Below, in pieces: positions 18,922 to 27,900 of a DNA stretch of 64,000 nucleotides. Below the pieces are notes generated by a model that did not search any database, was not told the origin of the DNA, and saw nothing but the letters and a program-made list of their open reading frames with translations. Within the stretch, counting starts at the first letter, position 1. Each line of letters starts with the position of its first letter. Both the position numbers and the translations under genes were made by a program. This stretch comes from Polynucleobacter sp. AP-Titi-500A-B4 (GTDB taxonomy: Bacteria > Pseudomonadota > Gammaproteobacteria > Burkholderiales > Burkholderiaceae), in the NCBI RefSeq assembly GCF_018688095.1, contig NZ_CP061311.1, positions 1,138,190-1,202,189 of the forward strand, in the 5' to 3' direction.

Positions 18922-19604
18922 GTACGTTTTTCCAAAGGATGGATGCACGGCTCCCGTTTACCAAAACAGAGCGCATTATTATTGGCATCGTATTGGTATT
19001 ACATGCCTTACCTGCTCTAGAGTTTTTACATTTTTCTTCACGTCCTCCAAAAATGGATGATGCGCGTGTCATGGCCAATCTAGTCAGCCCTGATACAGCA
19101 TCTAATAAGAGCCAGCAACCTCCTGCTCCTCCGCCTCCTAAGCCTAAAGAAGAGCCCAAGAAAAAAACGGTTGAGGAAAAGTCTTCACAAAAGCCAACAC
19201 CCCCTCAGCAGCAAAATACAAGCCAGCAGACTCAACAGCAAAGCAAGAGCGAATCACAGATGCAAAATGCGGCCGTTGCCCCTGCAACGACTGGTGGCGC
19301 CAGTGGTTCACCGATTCAGACGGACATTGGTAAACTGGTTGTCGTATACCAGCCCGATGCCGATGCTTATTACCCGTCGTTCTCTAAACGGTCAGGAGAG
19401 CAAGGCACTGTGGTTGTACGTTTGATTATTTCCGAGGCAGGCGAAGTGGAAGATGTTGCTATATTGCAATCGAGCACCTTCCCTCGACTGGATCGTGCAG
19501 CAACCGATATTGGCAGACGTTATCGCTTCAAACCCTTTTTAGTGAATGGTTCACCCCAAAGAATTTCTACCAATCTTTTAATTAAATTTAATCTCAAGAA
19601 TTAA
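18918..19604 (+). CDS. tonB: Energy transducer TonB
   Basis: TonB couples the proton motive force of the inner membrane to outer-membrane receptors. The 228-residue protein has an N-terminal membrane anchor (IIIGIVLVLHALPAL, about residues 21-36), then a Pro/Lys-rich periplasmic spacer (APPPPKPKEEPKKK) and a Gln/Ser-rich stretch. The C-terminal TonB domain (about 150-228) contains VVVRLIISEAGEVEDVAI and YRFKPFLVNG. The H of the anchor and the downstream exbB/exbD make a full TonB system. No TonB-dependent receptor is in this window, so the substrate (iron chelate, vitamin B12 or glycan) is unknown. Confidence 0.92.
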   Translation: MSTFFQRMDARLPFTKTERIIIGIVLVLHALPALEFLHFSSRPPKMDDARVMANLVSPDTASNKSQQPPAPPPPKPKEEPKKKTVEEKSSQKPTPPQQQNTSQQTQQQSKSESQMQNAAVAPATTGGASGSPIQTDIGKLVVVYQPDADAYYPSFSKRSGEQGTVVVRLIISEAGEVEDVAILQSSTFPRLDRAATDIGRRYRFKPFLVNGSPQRISTNLLIKFNLKN

Positions 19605-19609
19605 CAACT

Positions 19610-20302
19610 ATGAATACACCATTTGGAATTGCAAATCTTTGGCTCGAGGGTGATGGCATTACTCGCTTTGTAGCGATTGCTTTATTACTATGCTCTATCG
19701 TGACTTGGGTTATTTTGCTTACCCGTTTTTGGGAACTTCGTAACCTGCGTAAATTTAGACCTGAACTCGACCAGTTCTGGCGCGCTACTTCATACGAGCA
19801 AGGCCTGGAATCCTTCAGCAATCACAGTATGAATCCTTACTACCAGATTGCTCGTTCTGCTAGCAGTGCTTCAGTTCATCACCAGAGTCAAGCCAGTAAT
19901 CATCGCGAGCTTCTGCAAACCTTGAATTATTCCGAGTGGATGGCTAGAAGCATTAAGAACGGTATCGATAGTATTGCTGCCACCCTACAAAAGGGCCTGA
20001 CCTTCTTAGGCTCTACCGGCGCAACTGCACCGTTTATCGGCTTATTTGGCACCGTTTGGGGGATCTACCATGCATTAATTTCAATTAGCAGCTCTGGTAG
20101 CGCTCAGATTGATCAAGTTGCAGGCCCGATTGGCGAAGCTTTGATCATGACTGCCTTAGGTCTTGCGGTTGCGATCCCTGCGGTACTCGGCTTTAACGCA
20201 ATCAATCGCGCCAATAAATTATTGGTTGCTGAACTCAATCGTTTTGGCAATGACTTGCTTGCCTACTTTGTGACTGGTGCTCGCGTGAAGTCTGGAGAAT
20301 AA
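19610..20302 (+). CDS. exbB: MotA/TolQ/ExbB proton channel family protein
   Basis: ExbB forms the pentameric inner-membrane part of the TonB motor. The 230-residue protein has three transmembrane helices: about 18-40 (FVAIALLLCSIVTWVILLT), about 140-160 within the signature GLTFLGSTGATAPFIGLFGT, and about 185-205 (ALIMTALGLAVAIPAVLGF). The T residues lining the channel in the last two helices are kept. It begins five bases after tonB and ends two bases before exbD. A TolQ role is possible but tolR/tolA/tolB/pal are not nearby. Confidence 0.92.
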   Translation: MNTPFGIANLWLEGDGITRFVAIALLLCSIVTWVILLTRFWELRNLRKFRPELDQFWRATSYEQGLESFSNHSMNPYYQIARSASSASVHHQSQASNHRELLQTLNYSEWMARSIKNGIDSIAATLQKGLTFLGSTGATAPFIGLFGTVWGIYHALISISSSGSAQIDQVAGPIGEALIMTALGLAVAIPAVLGFNAINRANKLLVAELNRFGNDLLAYFVTGARVKSGE

Positions 20303-20304
20303 GT

Positions 20305-20718
20305 ATGTCTTTCCATATACAAGACGATCAGAATGATGACGCCATTATGGCGGAAATCAACATGACGCCAATGGTGGATGTCATGTTGGTTCTTCTGATT
20401 ATTTTTATCATCACCCTGCCCGTTATACAGCAAGCAGTAAAAGTGGAATTGCCTAAGGCAAACAGCGTTCGCAATGAGATCAAACCAGAGTCGGTTCAGC
20501 TATCCATTGATGCCAAGGGTCAGATTTTCTGGAATAGCACGCCAATCGATTTAAAAACATTTGATGGCTACGCTGAAAAGGCCGCCCAAAAGGATCCTCA
20601 ACCAGAGATCAATCTCCGCGCGGATAAGTCCGTAAAATACGAATATGTGGCCCAAGTCTTAGCAGCCTCTCGCCGTGCCGGACTCACTAAATTAGGGTTT
20701 GTAACCGAGCCGGATTAA
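20305..20718 (+). CDS. exbD: Biopolymer transport protein ExbD/TolR
   Basis: ExbD carries the essential proton-responsive Asp in its single membrane helix, here in MTPMVDVMLVLLIIFIITLP (Asp about residue 26). At 137 residues, with a periplasmic domain ending VAQVLAASRRAGLTKLGFVTEPD, it fits the family. It closes the murI-tonB-exbB-exbD run. No terminator is obvious in the 33 bases before the convergent gene. Confidence 0.92.
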   Translation: MSFHIQDDQNDDAIMAEINMTPMVDVMLVLLIIFIITLPVIQQAVKVELPKANSVRNEIKPESVQLSIDAKGQIFWNSTPIDLKTFDGYAEKAAQKDPQPEINLRADKSVKYEYVAQVLAASRRAGLTKLGFVTEPD

Positions 20719-20751
20719 ACTCTTCTCCGGCCTCGCAGCACTACAGCAATC

Positions 20752-21219
20752 TTATTTTGCTTTGTAGGGCATCTTGGATGGCAAACAGGTCTCTTCACTA
20801 ACGTAAGTTCCGTTGCCCATCGTTTCACCCAAAATCCCACCCTGAATTTTTTCCACTTTCTTTAACTTACCTGTTACTGGGTCAAGCGTCATATTGGTAG
20901 ATACTGTTCCTGCAGGATAGATGACACCCATCACATTCTCAGGCTCAAAGCTCGCATCGATCTGTATCAAAATATTGGGTCGCGCTAGAGTGACGCTCTT
21001 CACCACCTGCTTTCCATAAGCATCAGACTGATCCAAATCACGATCATCTAAAAAGACTTTTGCTTTCTGAGCACCAGAAGCAAGGGTGAGCTTCATCTCA
21101 TACTCTTCGGTATACCCTTTTTCTGAGCGCTTGCAGTGAAACTCCATGACATCAACACCCCAAACAGCTAATGATGAAAAGGTGAGGCAGGAGCAAAGCA
21201 GCAATTTTTGTAAATTCAT
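20752..21219 (-). CDS. Exported protein of unknown function
   Basis: This 155-residue protein has a signal peptide (MNLQKLLLCSCLTFSSLAV to WG) and a mature domain rich in beta strands. It has two cysteines (FHCKRSEKGY and EETCLPSKMP) far apart in the mature part that could form a disulfide in the periplasm. I do not recognise a family. It stands alone between exbD (convergent) and the TAXI-type binding protein operon, separated from the latter by 53 bases without an evident terminator. Confidence 0.7.
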   Translation of the reverse strand: MNLQKLLLCSCLTFSSLAVWGVDVMEFHCKRSEKGYTEEYEMKLTLASGAQKAKVFLDDRDLDQSDAYGKQVVKSVTLARPNILIQIDASFEPENVMGVIYPAGTVSTNMTLDPVTGKLKKVEKIQGGILGETMGNGTYVSEETCLPSKMPYKAK

Positions 21220-21272
21220 AATGGATGCAAAGAATACAGGGCTAGGCCAAGCGTAGCCTATATTGAAAGACT

Positions 21273-22469
21273 CTATTCTAATTTAGTGATATTGCTAGCA
21301 ATCGTATTCAAGTGGTCTGAAACGGCAGGGCCATCATCATCCTCTGCATCAACATCATCATCTAAAGCGGCTACTGCGACAACCTCTTCGGGCGCCTTAA
21401 ACCACTTAAATACGACCAAGGCAACTGATAGCAATGACATCACTAGACCAAAAATGCCCTTGATCTGATCAATCATTTGCGCAGTGATGAATGGCTGCTT
21501 GCTAGCGATATACACTTCGGTGCCATCGGAAATAGGAAAGCCAGATGGTGTCAACATCTTGTCTTCTGAAATTGGAAAGCTAAAGCGTGAGGCAACTTGA
21601 GGGCTATATAAAACGGGTAATAAAGCTGCAATCGCATGTGGATCAACATCTTTATTGGCCAGCAGATTGAGATTGACGCCCACCACCTGAATATCTTTAG
21701 ATGGCACAGGTGGAGAGATTTGATACATATAAGCCAAAATCTTGGCATCAGCTACCCAGCCCATGCGCATTGCCAATGAGGGCGGGAAAGACATCTCTAG
21801 AAGCTGGTAACCCCGCTTTTGCACCAGAAAATCAACGGTGGCTGATGGCGCATAAGAAACTTGCACGATGACATCAGGAAGCCGATCAGCTTTCATGGCG
21901 AGCAATTGCTCGTCACTGAAGTTGGTTTCTACGTAATCAACCTCAGGAACCAAACCTGAAAAACGCAGGATTTGATTGGAAACAATGCTAGGTCCGCCGT
22001 TTTTCTCACCGAGATTGACTGTCTTGCCACGAATGTCATGAATATTCTTAACGTCGCTCTTCACCAAAAACTGAATTAACTGGGGTGCAATCGATGCAAC
22101 CTGTCTTACATTCTCGTAGCCGACTGGATCAATACCGCCCTGCACAAATGCAAGATCTAAGTTGCCATCGTTTAATTCGTTTAGCGCCTGAAAAGACCCT
22201 GCGGTCGGCATAATGTTTAGTGTGACATTGCGACGAGTGGCTTCTTCCTGGAGTACTTTAGTCAAGTGATGACTTTTCGTGAGCATTCCACCGCCACTGA
22301 TGGTGATTTCATAGTGGCGAGGATATAAATCGTAGGCAAATTTCCCAGCAAGCCCCAGTAACAGCCCAATCAAGATTAGCGCAAGGCCTTTGCGAATATG
22401 ATGCTGTCTTCTAAGCCAATCTAAACCTTTAAAGAGGAGTTGCTCAACTTCATTTGCTGGATTTGCCAT
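21273..22469 (-). CDS. Membrane-anchored TAXI-family (TRAP-type) solute-binding protein
   Basis: This 398-residue protein has an N-terminal transmembrane helix (about 27-48, GLALILIGLLLGLAGKFAY), a TAXI-type ligand-binding domain (about 50-330: SGGGMLTKSHHLTKVL, DLAFVQGG, DIRGKTVNLGEKNGG) and a second helix (about 335-355, GIFGLVMSLLSVALVVF). It ends in a strongly acidic cytoplasmic tail (DDDVDAEDDD). Ordinary TAXI receptors are soluble or lipidated and feed a TRAP permease; here no permease gene is near, and the two-helix topology suggests a sensor-like or tethered receptor. It is the last gene of a chain with two other binding proteins and a DUF4239 protein. Confidence 0.8.
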   Translation of the reverse strand: MANPANEVEQLLFKGLDWLRRQHHIRKGLALILIGLLLGLAGKFAYDLYPRHYEITISGGGMLTKSHHLTKVLQEEATRRNVTLNIMPTAGSFQALNELNDGNLDLAFVQGGIDPVGYENVRQVASIAPQLIQFLVKSDVKNIHDIRGKTVNLGEKNGGPSIVSNQILRFSGLVPEVDYVETNFSDEQLLAMKADRLPDVIVQVSYAPSATVDFLVQKRGYQLLEMSFPPSLAMRMGWVADAKILAYMYQISPPVPSKDIQVVGVNLNLLANKDVDPHAIAALLPVLYSPQVASRFSFPISEDKMLTPSGFPISDGTEVYIASKQPFITAQMIDQIKGIFGLVMSLLSVALVVFKWFKAPEEVVAVAALDDDVDAEDDDGPAVSDHLNTIASNITKLE

Positions 22470-22479
22470 GGCCTATAAC

Positions 22480-23319
22480 CTATCGAGAGACTTGAGTTAA
22501 GCCATGCTTTACCAAGATCTCTTGACCTTTGGCGCTTAAGCTATAGCGGACAAAATCCTTAGCCGCTGAACTAGCAGAATTCTTACTTACCAAAAACATA
22601 TCTCGGTACAAAGGATATAACTTAAGCAGCAGAGTCTTATCGCTTATTGCGACGCCATTCACGGCAACTGCCTTGACTTTATTGCTGAGATTTTTATTCG
22701 TCAAATACCCAATGCCATAAGAATCTTCTGCGATTGCATCAGAAATGCCAGCAGCACTATCAAAGACTTTTGCATCGCGCGAGAATTTAGCACCCTTCAT
22801 CACAACATCCTCAACAAATGCTCTCGTAGTTGAGCCTTCGTTCCTGTTGTAGACATTAATCTTCTTATTTGGGCCACCAATTTGATTCCAGTTAACAATT
22901 GAGCCTTCGAAAATTCCATCTAAATGCTCTAAAGAAATACCATTGATATTCATGCTGGGATGGACCACGATAGCTACACCCTCAATTCCAATCAAATTAC
23001 TGTGGAGATCGAGATTAAACTCTTCAAAATTTAAATCTCTAGACATCATGGCTAGGTCAATACCTCCATGATCCAAAGCCACGAGGCCAGCAATAGAGCC
23101 CCCGCCTTCAATCGCGACTTTGACATGGGTGTGCTTCTCAATAAACGGGGCAATTAATAGGGCAACGAAGCGCGATACCGCTACCGACCCTGAAATCATG
23201 AGCTCTTTTTGCGCCCTCGCCACAACATAGGGATAAGCAATCAAGCCAGCAAGCGTAGCACCTCCTACACCTGCGGCAATAGCAATACCTCGGATGAAGC
23301 GACGACGATCGATCATCAT
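22480..23319 (-). CDS. PstS-like phosphate/anion-binding protein with Tat-type signal
   Basis: This 279-residue member of the PBP-like II (PstS_2) family has a twin-arginine-like N-terminus (MMIDRRRFIRGIAIAAGVGG) with a hydrophobic stretch, so it is probably exported or anchored by the Tat route. The mature domain shows SGSVAVSRFVALL, IEGGGSIAGLVAL, HLDGIFEGSIVNWNQIGG and YNRNEGSTTRAF, the anion-binding loops of PstS-type receptors. Its start overlaps the stop of the preceding PstS-like gene by four bases (ATGA). No pstCAB is present, so it does not look like a standard uptake receptor. Confidence 0.83.
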   Translation of the reverse strand: MMIDRRRFIRGIAIAAGVGGATLAGLIAYPYVVARAQKELMISGSVAVSRFVALLIAPFIEKHTHVKVAIEGGGSIAGLVALDHGGIDLAMMSRDLNFEEFNLDLHSNLIGIEGVAIVVHPSMNINGISLEHLDGIFEGSIVNWNQIGGPNKKINVYNRNEGSTTRAFVEDVVMKGAKFSRDAKVFDSAAGISDAIAEDSYGIGYLTNKNLSNKVKAVAVNGVAISDKTLLLKLYPLYRDMFLVSKNSASSAAKDFVRYSLSAKGQEILVKHGLTQVSR

Positions 23320-24104
23320 TCGCCCGCCACAGGAACAAGATCCAACTCTTTAACGATGGCCTGTCCTTTTTTAGAATCTAGGCAATACGCAATGAAATCC
23401 TTGACCTCTTTGCTTGCTGACGATTTATATAGCAGCTGCAAGTTATTCCGAATGGGATAGCGACGGTCTTTGATATTTGTGTAGCTTGGTAGTACGCCAT
23501 CAACTGCCAAAGGCTTAACTCTTTGTGGATTTAGAAAGGTGGTTCCCACATATCCAATTGCGAATGGATCAGATGTCATCGCTTGCATTAAGCCATTAAA
23601 CGTCGTGACTACTTTTGCCTTTAAGGTAATGTGATCTTTAATGGCGACTTGTCTTTTCCAGGGCTCGTAGGTACCCAATTGTGGATCATGACTCACAACA
23701 TTGATCGGCCCAGAGTATTTTCCCAGGGCGCTCCAAGAGGTGATATTCCCCGTAAAGACATCATGCAATTGTTCTAGGGTTAAGCCGCTAATTGGGTTAG
23801 CTAGATTAACAATCGCTGCAATCCCATCGGTAGCAATAGTCACTTCTTCTATCTTCAGTTTGTGTTTTTGCGCCCAGAGTTCTATATTCGGTGGTATTTG
23901 GCCTGAAGCCATTCCAATATCAGAAGTGCCATCTAGGGCTGATTTGTAGCCCATGGCGGTTCCGCCACCCAACAAAGGTAAATGAATATTAGGAAACTCA
24001 TCCATAAACTGCATGCCAATCTTTTGCATTAACTTCATCACCGTGGTTGAACCACGCAGCTGTATGAATTGCAATTGGGCTGGATCTATGGACTTACTAG
24101 ACAT
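23316..24104 (-). CDS. PstS-like binding protein without a visible signal peptide
   Basis: This 262-residue protein has a full PstS-type binding domain: LRGSTTVMKLMQKIG, GGGTAMGYKSALDGTSDIG, LHDVFTGNITSWSALG, and VSHDPQLGTYEPWKR. The reading frame starts directly at the domain (MSSKSIDPAQLQFIQLRG) with no hydrophobic signal. The upstream gene ends two bases before the ATG, so there is no room for an earlier start in this frame. Either it stays in the cytoplasm, is exported unusually, or works bound to a partner. It is translationally coupled to the Tat-signal paralogue downstream. Confidence 0.8.
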   Translation of the reverse strand: MSSKSIDPAQLQFIQLRGSTTVMKLMQKIGMQFMDEFPNIHLPLLGGGTAMGYKSALDGTSDIGMASGQIPPNIELWAQKHKLKIEEVTIATDGIAAIVNLANPISGLTLEQLHDVFTGNITSWSALGKYSGPINVVSHDPQLGTYEPWKRQVAIKDHITLKAKVVTTFNGLMQAMTSDPFAIGYVGTTFLNPQRVKPLAVDGVLPSYTNIKDRRYPIRNNLQLLYKSSASKEVKDFIAYCLDSKKGQAIVKELDLVPVAGE

Positions 24105-24106
24105 CG

Positions 24107-24880
24107 TTAAGGACCCAGAGATGGTAAGACGTGAACGATGGCTTCTGGTGTTACCTGGCTTTCACCGACAAACAATCCCTCTAGCGCAATAACTAATGTG
24201 AACAATACTGAGACACCGATAGTCACTCCTCCTACATAAGCCACCATTTTGGGCAAAGGATTTTGTAGCCAACCAAAAATAATCAACAAAGCAACAGAAA
24301 TTGCTAAGGCGTCCCATAAATAGGTTGGTAACTTTAGCCTAGCTGCAGATAAGCGTGCCTCCCGCACATCAGATAATTGGTTTAAGGTGGTCACGATTTC
24401 TGCCCTAGCCATTTGTTGGACAGGATTTTTAGGATCTAAAAGACGTATTCCTTGGGTGAGATCTGTTAAATCATTGGAAGCTTTTTCGCTTCGTTTGTTT
24501 TTAGCCATGAGTGGCCACTCATCCTCGACCACTGCGCCTGCATAATTTTTTAAGTCACCTTGCAGCTCAACAGCATGCGCACCACCAAAAGCTGCTAGAG
24601 AGCGATTCAACTTAAACATCAACGCAGCTTCGCGTGAAACTAGATCTTCAACGTTACGGTGATCACCTTGAACACGCACTAATGAAAACGCGATCAGCAA
24701 TAAGGTAATCGAGGTAAATAATTTAAAGCCCTCTTCAGCGCCTTTAGCAAGATGCTCATCTGGGTTGAGTTGGTATTTCCAGCGAATGTAAAAAGGAATT
24801 GCAGTAGATAGCAATAAACCGATGCACATAATGCCAAGACCAATGACGACATTGGGAAGCGTATGCAAGTAATTAATCAT
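24107..24880 (-). CDS. DUF4239 (bestrophin-like) membrane protein
   Basis: This 257-residue protein has a transmembrane helix at about 10-32, another at about 52-70 (LFTSITLLLIAFSLVRVQG), a soluble middle (about 75-185) rich in charged helices, and two helices near the C-terminus (LWDALAISVALLIIFGW; VGGVTIGVSVLFTLVIALEG). This four-helix layout with VSREAALMFKLNRSL is typical of DUF4239, a family without established function. A GAGGA Shine-Dalgarno lies upstream, inside the 22-base gap after the haemagglutinin-like gene. The tight spacing to the PstS-like gene downstream suggests joint function in ligand sensing or transport. Confidence 0.8.
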   Translation of the reverse strand: MINYLHTLPNVVIGLGIMCIGLLLSTAIPFYIRWKYQLNPDEHLAKGAEEGFKLFTSITLLLIAFSLVRVQGDHRNVEDLVSREAALMFKLNRSLAAFGGAHAVELQGDLKNYAGAVVEDEWPLMAKNKRSEKASNDLTDLTQGIRLLDPKNPVQQMARAEIVTTLNQLSDVREARLSAARLKLPTYLWDALAISVALLIIFGWLQNPLPKMVAYVGGVTIGVSVLFTLVIALEGLFVGESQVTPEAIVHVLPSLGP

Positions 24881-24902
24881 TTAATGCTAATCCTCAAACC
24901 AT

Positions 24903-27900
24903 TTAACGGATGATAAATAAATTCAGGGTCGACATCAGATTGACCGACTCAAGACTTTCATGGAAATTTTCTGAGGTGCGCGATTTACCTACGTTTGCAA
25001 CCCCAGAATTACGTATCGATGGTACATCATCGTAGGACTGAGCTAGGCTATCCCCACCCCTGAGAACAATGGGTGCCGTCTCAGCCTGTGGCACCCCTGG
25101 CGGAAATGCAGAGATAGTACCCGCAAATGGATTCTGCCTCATCGCCATTAAGGCAGCCGAGCTATTGTTCATGGCATTGATGCGGTTATCGTATTTACCC
25201 TGTCTTGAAGGGGAAGCTGGCTTATCTGCGGCAGCTGTTTTAGTTGAGCCCTCTTTCGGTGCAGGCTTATCGCCATTGCGGAAGCCGTTGGCATACTTAC
25301 TCACATATTTAGATGGAGCATTGTTTGGCCTAACAGAGCGATCTTTAACCTCTGCTTTATCAACACCATCTCGAGTAGTTCCAACCCTTCTTGGATCAGA
25401 GTTGCTGTTATTGGCTGCCTCTCTATTTGCAGACGCACGACTTGCTGGCGGCGGTGCAGCTGCAGCAGGAGGTGCAGACTGATTTGCGGGTGGATTAGCA
25501 GCTGCAACCGGAGGTGGTGATCCAGGCGGGTTAGCAGATGGAGCAGTTGGCGTGAGCTGAATAGTGCCATCGGCTAATGCGACTAATGGCTGCGGCCTTG
25601 CTGAAATTGGTATTGGTGCTTCCCCACCTGCTACAGGTGGCGGGGAGTTTGCAGCGACTGGAGGAGCAGGAGCAACCATAGGAGCAAGCACTGATGCAAT
25701 TTCTAATTTAGCTGGGGTTGGTGCAGGCAATGGCGGAGCAAACACTACTACCGGCGGAGGTGGAGGCGGTGGTGGAGCCATCACTGAGGTCGCTGTTTGT
25801 ACTGCTGTTATCGGCGATGGCGCAGCGGCTACTGTAAGTGTGACAGGAACCAAAACCAATAAATATTTTCCTGAATCTGCCCCAGTCAAGGACAAACCTT
25901 GAACAATCAGATTTGCGTATGGGCCAGCAGATACTGCACTAGAGATAGTCCCGGCACCATTAACGTAAGTTGGTGTTCCAGCAATTCCTAAATTTGCATA
26001 AATGCCAGATCCAAGAGGAACAACAGTTAAGGCGCTATTCAAAATCTCATAACCAAGATTTACGGAGCCAACTGTAGCGGAGAGCAAATTCTCCCTCAAG
26101 AAAAGGACATTACTTGAATAAAGGGCTGGGCCAGTGATAGCACTAGGGGTTCCACTGGTAACAAGCAGTGAAGAGACTGCTGTTACTTGCGCATTAATGG
26201 TTCCATTAGTTGAACCAATTGCCTGAATCATAGAATTCTGCAGGTCTAGTGAACCGCTATTCGAGATCAAAGTGATAGCGCCACCAACTGTAGAACCATT
26301 TGCATAAATATTTCCATTTGCGGTAATTTGATTACCTTTTAATCCAATGATGCCGCCAGCACCAGTGCCTCCATTAGCTCTAATTAAGCTTCCAAGAGAA
26401 TTATTGATGGTGGGAGCGGCAAGATAGATAGCGCCGCCATTATTTCCATCGGCCACAACTTGAGACACAGCCCCTAAAGAAATTGACTGGCTTGCGGTAA
26501 GGTAAATCTCATTACCTACAGCCTGCGTTGCAGGAATAACTATTAATCTATCAGAATAAATCTTATCGAGATTCGTATCTACAATGGAATTAATATTTGC
26601 CCCTACCAGTCGATTAGTCGGATCTGCAGGAAGACTTCCGCTCAGAACAATACGTCCAGTTACATAGATGGCTTGCGCCAATAGTTCAACTGCATTTCCA
26701 AGAGAGCCTGCAGGCCCGCCGAGCAGATAGTTTGATACTTCTATAACACTGGCATTGCGAATTTCTGTTTGCGCCTGAATCGTTACCTTGCTTGCGCTAA
26801 TCGTTCCAACATTTAAGTAAGCAATCGAAGAGTTAATAATGACATCTAGATTCTGACCAGTAATACTGGCATTCAGATTAAAGTCTCCTGATGACGAGAG
26901 AGTCAACTTGGTATACAACGATCCCGTTTTCTTAATATCAGCTGCAATTGTCAAATTAGACATACTAGTCAGGGTGTTTTGGGTGCAAGCACCAACACCA
27001 GGGCATGATGAGGTTGCATTAGTCACTGCAATAGTGACATTGCTACTCGATAAAACACTAGAAATGATTTCAGCTGCCGTGCTATCAATCGTCAAATTAA
27101 TAGGATCTAGCAACCAAGTGCCTGCTTTACCAGTTTGGTTATTGGCGCTGGTATTGATGTTTGCTGTTGAGGCTAGGCTGACCGATCCTTTGGAAGAGGT
27201 CTCAATAAAACCGCCATTACCCGATAGGACTCCACCCATTGACTTAAGAATGCCGGCTACCGTCGTTTGAACTTGCGACCAGATTGCAATGGCACCACCA
27301 TTACCGGCTTGTGTTGCCGATGTGTCGATCAATGCATTCTCTTGGATATTGACCGTTTGTGCCAATTGATTATTGCTTGATGCTCGATCAGCATTCAACT
27401 TAATGGCAGTCTGCATTGGGATATTCACTTGAGATCCGCCACTGACTTTAGTGCTTGCAAGACCAATGTTGACTTGTCCTCCACCGATTGCACCAGTAGC
27501 CGTTGTCTTGGAGTTAGTCGCTACCGTGATCTCATTACCAACCAGATTGATTTGACCGCCTTGGGATGTTTGGCTATCAGCGGTAACTTGGCCTGCCTGC
27601 GTAATATTTTTAGCAACAAGCTCAATGACACCGCCATTGCTGATAGCAGCATTCGCTGAAATACGCCCTGTATTTTTAATAACGGAAGACATCAATTGAT
27701 TTGCAACGCCGGCTGCCATCACCACCAAACCACCTGGCGCCTCTACAACATGCTTATTAACAATTAAGCCGTTATAGACACCTTGATCTACGTTGATCGC
27801 TAGCAAACTTTGACCTTGAATCTTCAGAGTAATCTGCGATCCAGAACCAAGAGCGACTGCCCCGCCCTTCTGGGCCAATAGGTAGCCCTGGTTACGCACC

